Shown piece by piece: positions 1-5,053 of a stretch of DNA of 5,053 nt. How positions within the stretch are numbered: position 1 is the stretch's first letter; every line of letters begins with the position of its first letter. Below the pieces are notes generated by a model, which was given only the letters and a program-made list of their open reading frames with translations, searched no databases and was not told the origin of the DNA. The stretch spans positions 1-5,053 of the forward strand of contig DASTZI010000453.1 in assembly GCA_035764385.1 (NCBI GenBank). Reading direction: 5' to 3'. The translations under genes were made by a program, and so were the position numbers. This stretch comes from Gp6-AA40 sp035764385. Its GTDB lineage: Bacteria > Acidobacteriota > Vicinamibacteria > Vicinamibacterales > UBA2999.

Positions 1-618
1 CATCCGCTTGAACGCGCCGGTCTCGGAGTCGAATACGATGACGCGCTTGTTGCCGTAGCCGTCTGCGACGAAGACCTCTTTCGCGCCTGTGTCGACGAAC
101 ACGTCCGTCGCCTGACGCACGTTCTCCGTGTCGAGGTTTCCCTTGCCCTGTCCGCTTTTGCCGATCTGCATGACGAACTTCCCGGCCATCGTGAATTTCA
201 GGATCATGTCGTCGCTGACGCCGGGCGTGGTTTGCCGCGGCCAGCCCGCGCGCCCTCCAATCCAGATGAAGTCGTTCGAGTCGACGAAGATGCCGTGCTC
301 GCGTCCCGGCCATACTGTACCTGGCCCTGGCCCGCCCCAACTGTTCAGGAGTTTTCCCGCCGCATCAAACTGGAGCACCGGCGGCGCCGCGTTGGCGCGC
401 TGCGCCTCGGGAATCGACTGAGGCACGTGTAACACCCAGATGCGATCGTTTCTGTCGACCGATATCGACGTCACTTCGCCGAGCACCCAGTTGTTGGGAA
501 TCTGCGGCCAATTTCGATCGACCTCAAACCTTGGAGACTTTGGCGGCGACTGCGCATTAAGTCCGATCGAAGCCGCTGTGATGGTCAAGGCCGCCACAGC
601 GAACAAGAAGTACTTCAT
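1..618 (-). CDS. Exported NHL-repeat / six-bladed beta-propeller protein (3' end outside window)
   Basis: The reading frame is open from an ATG at 618 to the window edge, giving 206 residues with no stop, so the C-terminal part is missing. Residues 1-22 form a signal peptide: Lys2, a hydrophobic core to about 20, then a likely cleavage after LNA. The mature part shows recurring NHL-like blade strands: 'SISVDRNDRIWVL' (51-63), 'GIFVDSNDFIWIGG' (109-122) and 'DVFVDTGAKEVFVADGYGN' (172-190). Each is followed by a strand of the type 'VLQFDAAGKLLNSWG' (81-95), 'ILKFTMAGKFVMQIG' (139-153) and 'VIVFDSETGAF' (193-203). This alternation is typical of six-bladed propellers related to peptidyl-hydroxyglycine lyase-like and NHL proteins, common in Acidobacteriota. 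Such proteins act in the periplasm or outside the cell, as binding scaffolds or occasionally enzymes; no catalytic residues can be assigned here. A GGAGAG lies 9 nt before the ATG. It is transcribed divergently from the DinB-like gene. Family call is good; specific function unknown. Confidence 0.85.
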   Translation of the reverse strand, partial: MKYFLFAVAALTITAASIGLNAQSPPKSPRFEVDRNWPQIPNNWVLGEVTSISVDRNDRIWVLHVPQSIPEAQRANAAPPVLQFDAAGKLLNSWGGPGPGTVWPGREHGIFVDSNDFIWIGGRAGWPRQTTPGVSDDMILKFTMAGKFVMQIGKSGQGKGNLDTENVRQATDVFVDTGAKEVFVADGYGNKRVIVFDSETGAFKRM

Positions 619-627
619 GGTGTTGTT

Positions 628-633
628 CTCTCC
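628..633 (-). promoter_or_regulatory. Ribosome binding site of the NHL-repeat gene
   Basis: On the minus strand GGAGAG sits 9 nt upstream of the ATG at 618. It is a good Shine-Dalgarno match at normal spacing and supports this start, which also places the signal peptide at the N-terminus. Confidence 0.7.
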
Positions 634-707
634 ACGGCTCGCCGTCTGAAGCCCGGATTATTCCCGCCACCTCGTGATGAACTCAGCGGGAACTGCTGGT
701 CGGGAGG

Positions 708-715
708 AGTATACT
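708..715. promoter_or_regulatory. Candidate two-way -10 element (AGTATACT) in the divergent gap
   Basis: The 140-nt gap between the divergent NHL and DinB-like genes contains AGTATACT, a perfect 8-bp palindrome, so TATACT (5 of 6 against TATAAT) reads on both strands. For the plus strand it would place a start near 722 and a leader of about 37 nt before the ATG at 759. For the minus strand it lies about 90 nt before the ATG at 618. No convincing -35 box was found at 16-18 nt on either strand, so this is only a candidate. The rest of the gap (619-758) shows nothing else beyond the two ribosome binding sites. Confidence 0.25.
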
Positions 716-747
716 TTCGGCCTGCAAAAAGGCAGCAACTATTCATC

Positions 748-753
748 AAGGAG
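748..753 (+). promoter_or_regulatory. Ribosome binding site of the DinB-like gene
   Basis: AAGGAG ends 5 nt before the ATG at 759. This near-consensus Shine-Dalgarno fixes the start of the DinB-like gene and contrasts with the next gene downstream, which has none at normal spacing. Confidence 0.8.
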
Positions 754-758
754 TAAAT

Positions 759-1259
759 ATGAATTCTCAGGAAGCGAAGACCATCGCGAATTTTCTCATT
801 GCCGATTTCGAATACGAGATACAAATGACTTTGCGGGTCATTGAAAGTGTTCCCAACAATCATTTGGATTACCGCCCGGATTCGAAGTCCAAGACCGGCC
901 TTGGACTCCTGCGACATCTCTGTGTTGAGGATGAGTGGTTGCTCAACGGCATCGCAAACAGGGCGTTCAGTCCGCCGCCGGACGACGGAGACGGTTCCGG
1001 TATTGCTAGCGCGACGGAAGCGGCCGTCCGATACAAGTCGAGAATTCCCCAGGCGCTGAACCGTGTACGAGAGCTGAACGGTGAACAACTGACTCAGGTC
1101 GTCGATCTCCTGGGAGTCATCCAGATGCCCGTCGTGAATTTTCTCGCCCTGGCGATTAAACATTCGGCCCACCATCGCGGGCAGCTTAGTACCTACATTC
1201 GCTCGATGGGCGGCAAGGTTCCCGGAATTTATGGTCCCAGCGCCGACACACAGGGATAG
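759..1259 (+). CDS. DinB/YfiT-like metal-binding four-helix protein
   Basis: The 166-residue product has the size and layout of the DinB/YfiT superfamily of metal-dependent four-helix-bundle proteins. A first helix (about 5-30) is followed by 'HLDYRPDSKSKTGLGLLRHL', which carries the first conserved histidine (His53) in the 'RHLCVEDEW' segment. The final helix carries the typical 'HSAHHRGQLSTYIRSMG' signature (135-151). Likely metal ligands are His53, His135 and His139, the family's three-histidine site, with His138 adjacent. Relatives include thiol S-transferases and maleylpyruvate isomerase-like enzymes that use bacillithiol or mycothiol, but most soil-bacterial copies have no known substrate, and none can be inferred here. 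No signal peptide, so cytoplasmic. Start fixed by AAGGAG at 748-753; stop TAG at 1257-1259. It is followed after 92 nt by a small membrane-protein gene on the same strand, with a strong hairpin between. Sampled GC is low (about 43% over 781-840). Confidence 0.85.
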   Translation: MNSQEAKTIANFLIADFEYEIQMTLRVIESVPNNHLDYRPDSKSKTGLGLLRHLCVEDEWLLNGIANRAFSPPPDDGDGSGIASATEAAVRYKSRIPQALNRVRELNGEQLTQVVDLLGVIQMPVVNFLALAIKHSAHHRGQLSTYIRSMGGKVPGIYGPSADTQG

Positions 1260-1270
1260 CCATCGGTGAT

Positions 1271-1288
1271 GAATTCCGGGAATTCCGG
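1271..1288. repeat. Tandem 9-bp direct repeat, GAATTCCGG x2
   Basis: GAATTCCGG is repeated head to tail (1271-1279 and 1280-1288). The second copy runs into the left arm of the hairpin, so the first copy looks like a duplication of the arm's outer end. Across the junction the sequence is also a short palindrome (GAATTCC, central G, GGAATTC; 1271-1285). AATTCCGG or its complement CCGGAATT occurs four times between 1222 and 1340 (1222-1229, 1272-1279, 1281-1288, 1333-1340). Confidence 0.85.
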
Positions 1289-1340
1289 TGACGTTGATCG
1301 AATTCGCGAGAATGCGAATTCGATCAACGTCACCGGAATT
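1281..1340. repeat. Perfect 27-bp inverted repeat with 6-nt loop (strong hairpin)
   Basis: The left arm (1281-1307, beginning AATTCCGGTGACG) and the right arm (1314-1340, ending CGTCACCGGAATT) are exact reverse complements over all 27 bases, separated by GAGAAT (1308-1313). A G-U pair could close the loop further to AGAA in RNA. Pairing stops cleanly outside the arms (G1280 against A1341). The stem is about half GC and carries GATC and two EcoRI-type GAATTC sites. It is not a standard intrinsic terminator: no run of T follows on either strand. It lies between the DinB-like and small membrane genes, ending 11 nt before the latter's ATG. It could be a 3'-end stabiliser, a processing or attenuation hairpin, a dimeric regulator's operator, or a small REP/MITE-like palindromic repeat. 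One copy in this window cannot tell these apart. Confidence 0.95.
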
Positions 1341-1351
1341 AATTCGATCAA
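1317..1351. repeat. 11-bp direct repeat AATTCGATCAA in and after the hairpin
   Basis: AATTCGATCAA occurs at 1317-1327, inside the right arm of the hairpin, and again at 1341-1351, immediately after the arm and abutting the ATG at 1352. The second copy can also pair in part with the left arm (TTGATCGAATT at 1294-1304), so an alternative register of the hairpin is possible in which the downstream copy replaces the arm. Confidence 0.85.
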
Positions 1352-1741
1352 ATGAAAATTCATTGGATACGCGCTGTCATTGCGGCAGTTCTGGTTGAGG
1401 TTGTTCTGGTCATACTGACGATTCCTGTCATCGCCGTATTTTCAATGGCGGCTTTCGTTCCGTTTGTTCCCCCAGTTTGCTTTGCGGTTGGCTTCCCGTT
1501 TGGATGGTGGGCGGCTCGAAAATCGGAGTCGGGTTTTGTCTGGGAAGGAACGCTTGTCGGAATTGTCGCAACCCTTATTTACCTCGGACTCATATTGAGC
1601 CAGGCAGGATCCCTAAAACCTGCGATCGACGTGTATGGCCCGTTCTTATTCGTTCTCGCGAATGTCGCGAAAATTTTAGGTTGTGTTGCGGGAGCCTTCG
1701 TTTGCGGACGCCGACGAGTGACCGTGCTCGCGCAGGCTTGA
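1352..1741 (+). CDS. Small integral membrane protein, about four transmembrane segments, unknown function
   Basis: The 129-residue product is mostly hydrophobic. Likely membrane segments are at about 7-29, 32-54, 66-84 and 95-118. Positive residues cluster in the loop after segment 2 ('ARKSES', 55-60) and at the C-terminal end ('GRRRV', 119-123), with Lys2 and Arg7 at the N-terminus. This suggests both ends and the middle loop face the cytoplasm. The pattern is like small four-helix membrane proteins of unknown role; I do not recognise the family. An in-frame TAA at 1340-1342 rules out a longer form, and a start at the next ATG (residue 32) would remove the first segment, so 1352 is preferred. 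There is no Shine-Dalgarno at normal spacing: the nearest GGAA (1335-1338) is 13 nt away and buried in the hairpin arm. The gene converges on the S41 peptidase gene with 15 nt between stops. Sampled GC is about 52% (1361-1420), below the genes to its right. Confidence 0.7.
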   Translation: MKIHWIRAVIAAVLVEVVLVILTIPVIAVFSMAAFVPFVPPVCFAVGFPFGWWAARKSESGFVWEGTLVGIVATLIYLGLILSQAGSLKPAIDVYGPFLFVLANVAKILGCVAGAFVCGRRRVTVLAQA

Positions 1742-1756
1742 CATCATTGAGCACAT

Positions 1757-3181
1757 CTACTTGACTGCGCAGCCGGAGGAGTCGCGAAGCCAGGCGATGG
1801 CGGCCTTCAGTACTCGATCTTCCGCCGCACCGGCCGGCTCGGCAGGAATGACTTCGTCGGGCGTGATGACGTCGCCGTATCGGTTGCCGTTACGGTCCAG
1901 CTCGATCGCGGTCGTGAGCAGCATCATCGAGCCATCGGGCAGACGCACGTTCGAGTTCGCCGTCGAGAGCCCGGCGGTGTTCTGGCCGAACGAACGCGTG
2001 CGCGGGCGGCCGCGGAACGAAATCGTGACGGCCTCGCCTGAACTGACAGTCCGCGGACCGGTCAACACGGCGACCCAGCTCTTTTCGAGCGCGTTCAGCG
2101 TCGCGGCCGGGGCAATGAAGATGCCCTGACCGGCGATCCAGGGCTGGCCCTTTCCGGATCGGCCTTCGAACGCGCCGAGGCCCGCGTCGCCGAGAAACGG
2201 CTTGAGCCCGCCGAGCATCGGCCACATGTTGCCGCCGGTGTCCTGACGCAGGTCCACGACCCAGCCACAAGCGACGGACGGCACCGTGGCGACGAGCAGC
2301 TCATGTGTGCGGCGCGTGTACGCCTGCATCGACTGCAGCTCACCGCCGCTGTAGCCGGGCACACTGATGTAGCCGACACGATCGGGCAGCGCCTTCACAT
2401 CCGGCGGTGGATTCTGCACCGCACCCGTCGTGAACTCCGTCGTCTGCGCGGGCGGCATCAGGGAGCTATGGCGGTCACCGAGCGAGGACAGGAGATATCG
2501 GATCGCCGGATACGTGTCCGAGGTCTTCGACGCGCCGGCTGCGAACGCTCGGACAGCCGGTTCCACGGTGGCCCAGTCGACGCTCGGCGCTTTCAGCGCT
2601 TTGTCCTTCACTTCTTTGATGGCCGTGTCGAGCACGGCCGCCGCCTCGGGCGACATCGGCTTCGTGGAATCCGGCGCGCTCGAGGACAATCGGACATTGC
2701 GCGCGGTCATCGCGCCTGCGCCGCGAAGCAGCGCGCCAACGACGATCGTTGCCGCGTCTGCCGGCACGAGAGCCGTTACCGATCGCGAGCCTGTAGCCGT
2801 GCCTTTCAACATGTCCGCCGTGCCGTTGTCGAGGCTGAGCATCGCGCCGGTCGCAGAGTCGACGCGGATCCAGAGCGAGGCGCCGCCGCTGACGTCGGTC
2901 GAGCTCAGATCGGCTGTGAGCGTCACGCGATGGAGCCGATGCTCCGCCGCGGGAAGACGCATCGAGATCGAGCCGAACGCGTTCGGGCCCGTCGGCGCCT
3001 GCGCAGTTCGCAACGTCACGCTGGCACCGTTTGCGTCGAGCACCGACCCCGACGCTTCCGACACGTAGGGCGCGATCGGCGTGCTCCAGCCCGGATTCGC
3101 GCTGCTCGACTGTGCGCCCGCGTAGGGGGAGTTGATGACGATGACGACGACTAAGACGACGATGAGACGATTGACGCGCAT
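1757..3181 (-). CDS. Secreted S41-family serine peptidase with N-terminal beta-rich module
   Basis: The 474-residue protein starts with a signal peptide (hydrophobic 6-17, cleavage probably after AGA at 21-23). Residues about 30-167 resemble a beta-sandwich module common in Acidobacteriota proteins, recognised by 'GGASLWIRVD' (99-108), 'LDNG' (117-120), 'LKGT' (125-128) and 'VGALLRGAGAM' (148-158). The peptidase part follows from about 175. It has 'LGDRHSSL' (234-241) with the S41 histidine, 'VVDLRQDTGGNMWPM' (308-322), 'TVSSGEAVT' (378-386) with the likely nucleophile Ser380, and 'FGQNTAGLSTANSNVRLPDG' (398-417), ending 'TPDEVIP' (440-446). The 'TAGL' form in place of the 'TfGKG' of Ctp/Prc proteases removes the usual catalytic lysine. 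This points to the tricorn/IRBP-like (S41B) His-Ser-Glu arrangement. No PDZ domain is evident. It acts outside the inner membrane; substrate unknown. It follows the permease gene by 19 nt on the same strand, probably one operon. Shine-Dalgarno is weak. Confidence 0.88.
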   Translation of the reverse strand: MRVNRLIVVLVVVIVINSPYAGAQSSSANPGWSTPIAPYVSEASGSVLDANGASVTLRTAQAPTGPNAFGSISMRLPAAEHRLHRVTLTADLSSTDVSGGASLWIRVDSATGAMLSLDNGTADMLKGTATGSRSVTALVPADAATIVVGALLRGAGAMTARNVRLSSSAPDSTKPMSPEAAAVLDTAIKEVKDKALKAPSVDWATVEPAVRAFAAGASKTSDTYPAIRYLLSSLGDRHSSLMPPAQTTEFTTGAVQNPPPDVKALPDRVGYISVPGYSGGELQSMQAYTRRTHELLVATVPSVACGWVVDLRQDTGGNMWPMLGGLKPFLGDAGLGAFEGRSGKGQPWIAGQGIFIAPAATLNALEKSWVAVLTGPRTVSSGEAVTISFRGRPRTRSFGQNTAGLSTANSNVRLPDGSMMLLTTAIELDRNGNRYGDVITPDEVIPAEPAGAAEDRVLKAAIAWLRDSSGCAVK

Positions 3182-3200
3182 ACGAAATTCTTAATGATGT

Positions 3201-5053
3201 CTACTCCGCGCGCAAGACTTTCAGTGGATCGAGCCGTAAGGCACGGTACGCGGGAATCAGGCTTGCCATCAATGCGACAATGGCCAGCGTGACCGCGACG
3301 GCAGCGAGCGTCAGCGGGTCGGATGCGCTCACACCAAAGACAAGCGTTTTCATGACCCTCGCCGACGCGAGCGCAGCGAAGGTTCCGGTGGCGATACCTA
3401 CAAGCACGGGCCACATGCCCTCCGCAATAACCAGACGAAGCACGTCGGATGTTTGCGCGCCAAGCGCCGTTCTTATCCCGATCTCGCGGCTACGGCCGCG
3501 GACTATGTACGAGAGCACGCTATAAATTCCGAAAGCCGCGAGCAGCAGCGCGACTCCGGCAAAAGCTCCAAGTAGCAGCGCACTGAAGCGCGGCGACGTC
3601 AGTTTCCCATCCAGCACCTGCACCATCGTCTGGACGTTTGCGACCGGCTGTTCTGGATCGATTGCACGGATGGCCGCTTCAGCAGGTTTTGAGAGCGTCG
3701 CGGCTGGCACCGATGTCCGTATGGCGAAAGTCGCTTTGGCATACTGCTCGCGCGTGTAGAAGTACACCGTGGGTATGGAGCCTTCACGCAGATTCCGCTG
3801 CGTGACGTCGCCAACAATGCCGACCACCTCACGAAGGACTGTTCTCGAGATGGCCGGTAAGGTCGCGCGACGCCCGATCGGATCGTCGGTTCCCCAGAAC
3901 AGCTTCACAGCGTCGCGACTGACGAGCAGCACCTCACCATCGCTCTCGCTGATGTCGCGGCCATGCAGCAGCGGTATTCCCATTGCGCGCAAGTAACCGG
4001 GAGTGATCTGGCGAACCTGCACGGCCACCCGCTTAGGCGCGTATCCTTCGGGCAGGAGACCCTGTGCCGATCCGCCCGCGCTGAAGGGCAGGTCGTCGAT
4101 CGTACCCGCAGCCTCGACGCCCGGCAGCGCGCGAATGCGCTGCAACGCCGCCTCGAAGAATGCCGACCGATGCGCCGGCGTTGGGTACCGCGCGTCTACC
4201 AGTCTCACACGCATCGTCAGCACGCTGTTCGGATCGAAGCCGGTGTCGACGTGCCTCAGCGCCAGCAAGCTTTGGATCATCACGCCTGCGCCCATCAACA
4301 ACACCAGGGACAGCGCGACCTCGCATGCGATCAGAATCCGGCGCGTGCGCACACCGATCGCACTCTCGCCACGACCACCTTGCTTGAGCGCGTCATTCAG
4401 ATTGGAGCTACTCGCGCGTACCGCCGGCAGCGTCCCAGCGAGTATGCCGGTGAGCATCGTCATCCCCAATGCGAACAGCAGAACTCGTGCGTCAATCGAG
4501 ATTTCCTCCGCCCTCGGCACCTGACTTGCAAGAAGTGTCGGTGCGGACATGAGGGCGCCGTACACGAGCAGAAGCCCGAGCGCGCCGCCGGCGGCTGCGA
4601 GCAGCAAGGCTTCGGTCAACAGCTGCTGAAACACGCGTCCGCGTGCCGCGCCAAGCGCGACGCGAATCGCGATCTCTTTGCGCCGGCTCAGGGCGCGAGT
4701 GAAAAGCAGGTTGCCGACGTTGGCACAGGCGATGAGCAGGACCAACCCGACGGCGCCGAGCAACATGAGAAGCATCGTGCGGCTATTGCCGACGATTTCC
4801 TCCTGCATCGGAATGACCATGGCTCCCCAGCCCTGGTCATCTTTCGGAAACTCCCGCGCGAGTCGTGCCGAGATCGCATCCATCTCCGCTTGTGCCTGGG
4901 CCAGGTCGACACCTTTCTTCAGACGCGCGACGCCGTCGCGATTGTGATTCCCGCGGGCGGCGCGCTGCTCGTCGGTGAGTGCGAGAGGGATCCAGACGTC
5001 GCTCGCCATTCCGGTCCATGACGCGACCGAGGCACTGGCCGGCATGATGCCGA
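3201..5053 (-). CDS. MacB/FtsX-type ABC permease, ADOP-like (5' end outside window)
   Basis: The frame is open to the window edge, so the N-terminus is missing; 616 residues are visible. Numbering from the methionine at 5045, residues 1-85 are the end of a MacB-like periplasmic domain ('DVWIPLAL' at 16-23, 'RLKKGVDLAQAQAEMDAI' at 41-58). The first FtsX module spans about 91-210, with membrane segments near 91-113, 138-165 and 188-210 and the cytoplasmic signature 'RRKEIAIRVALGAARGR' (121-137). A further segment (234-260) leads to a second periplasmic domain (about 265-485). The second FtsX module (489-614) repeats the pattern: 'RSREIGIRTALGAQTSDVLR' (518-537), segments near 489-514, 533-562 and 577-599, and the usual ending 'DPLKVLRAE'. 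Two FtsX modules in one chain is the ADOP pattern of Acidobacteriota, with family members near 800 residues, so roughly a quarter is unseen. MacB/FtsX proteins work by mechanical coupling across the inner membrane, driven by a separate ATPase. No ATPase gene is in view. The secreted S41 peptidase gene follows after 19 nt. Confidence 0.9.
   Translation of the reverse strand, partial: GIMPASASVASWTGMASDVWIPLALTDEQRAARGNHNRDGVARLKKGVDLAQAQAEMDAISARLAREFPKDDQGWGAMVIPMQEEIVGNSRTMLLMLLGAVGLVLLIACANVGNLLFTRALSRRKEIAIRVALGAARGRVFQQLLTEALLLAAAGGALGLLLVYGALMSAPTLLASQVPRAEEISIDARVLLFALGMTMLTGILAGTLPAVRASSSNLNDALKQGGRGESAIGVRTRRILIACEVALSLVLLMGAGVMIQSLLALRHVDTGFDPNSVLTMRVRLVDARYPTPAHRSAFFEAALQRIRALPGVEAAGTIDDLPFSAGGSAQGLLPEGYAPKRVAVQVRQITPGYLRAMGIPLLHGRDISESDGEVLLVSRDAVKLFWGTDDPIGRRATLPAISRTVLREVVGIVGDVTQRNLREGSIPTVYFYTREQYAKATFAIRTSVPAATLSKPAEAAIRAIDPEQPVANVQTMVQVLDGKLTSPRFSALLLGAFAGVALLLAAFGIYSVLSYIVRGRSREIGIRTALGAQTSDVLRLVIAEGMWPVLVGIATGTFAALASARVMKTLVFGVSASDPLTLAAVAVTLAIVALMASLIPAYRALRLDPLKVLRAE

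Noticed and set aside
788..1145. 10-bp direct repeat GAATTTTCTC (788-797 and 1136-1145)
   Set aside because: Both copies encode Asn-Phe-Leu within helices of the DinB-like protein; similar coding is a sufficient explanation.
615..1175. Minus-strand open frame of 186 codons opposite the DinB-like gene
   Set aside because: Its protein has no recognisable family pattern, it lies antisense to a gene with clear family motifs and a strong ribosome binding site, and it overlaps the start of the NHL gene.
1281..1340. Hairpin as a rho-independent terminator
   Set aside because: The stem is strong but is followed by AATTAATTCG on the plus strand and CCCGGAATTC on the minus strand, with no T-run, so it is listed as an inverted repeat instead.
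1742..1756. Possible shared terminator in the convergent gap
   Set aside because: Only 15 nt separate the two stop codons, and no stem or T-run was found in or around the gap.
2303..3154. Plus-strand open frame of 283 codons
   Set aside because: Antisense to the S41 peptidase. Its composition is extremely rich in Arg and His, as expected when a high-GC gene is read on the other strand.
3133..3170. GACGAT-like simple-sequence stretch
   Set aside because: It encodes the Val/Ile-rich hydrophobic core of the peptidase signal peptide on the minus strand, which explains the repetitiveness.
3963..5021. Plus-strand open frame of 352 codons
   Set aside because: Antisense to the permease, whose FtsX motifs are unmistakable. 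The product is rich in Gln, Arg and His without any domain pattern.
1..5053. tRNA, rRNA, CRISPR array, transposase or integrase
   Set aside because: None seen on either strand: the window is filled by five protein genes and short gaps, with no regularly spaced repeats or mobile-element proteins.

Overview
The window looks like chromosomal DNA from a high-GC soil or environmental bacterium, most likely Acidobacteriota. The main reason is the large minus-strand gene at the right end. It encodes a MacB/FtsX-type permease with two FtsX modules and no ATPase in view, matching the 'acidobacterial duplicated orphan permease' (ADOP) pattern. A secreted six-bladed-propeller (NHL-like) protein and a secreted S41 peptidase with an N-terminal beta-rich module fit the same lineage. 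The assignment rests on recognised protein families, not on any marker RNA, and Gemmatimonadota or a related phylum is not excluded.

Layout. Bases 1-618 (minus) hold the N-terminal part of an exported NHL/beta-propeller protein whose 3' end lies outside the window. Bases 619-758 are a divergent intergenic region carrying a ribosome binding site for each flanking gene and an 8-bp palindrome that could serve as a -10 element in either direction. Bases 759-1259 (plus) encode a DinB/YfiT-like four-helix metal-binding protein. Bases 1260-1351 are a short gap dominated by a perfect 27-bp inverted repeat with a 6-nt loop, surrounded by smaller direct repeats. Bases 1352-1741 (plus) encode a 129-residue protein with about four membrane segments. 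This gene converges, across only 15 nt, on the minus-strand pair filling 1757-5053: the S41 peptidase (1757-3181) and, 19 nt upstream of it, the 5'-truncated ADOP-type permease (3201 to beyond the window edge).

How the genes may work together. The permease and peptidase are probably one transcription unit and both act at or outside the inner membrane, but nothing in the sequence shows a shared substrate. The DinB-like gene and small membrane gene form a second, plus-strand pair. They look clearly lower in GC than their neighbours, so this stretch may be a small accessory insert. No RNA gene, CRISPR array, insertion sequence or integrase was seen, and there is no gene-free stretch above 300 bases. 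The feature least explained by ordinary annotation is the hairpin at 1281-1340 and the repeats around it.
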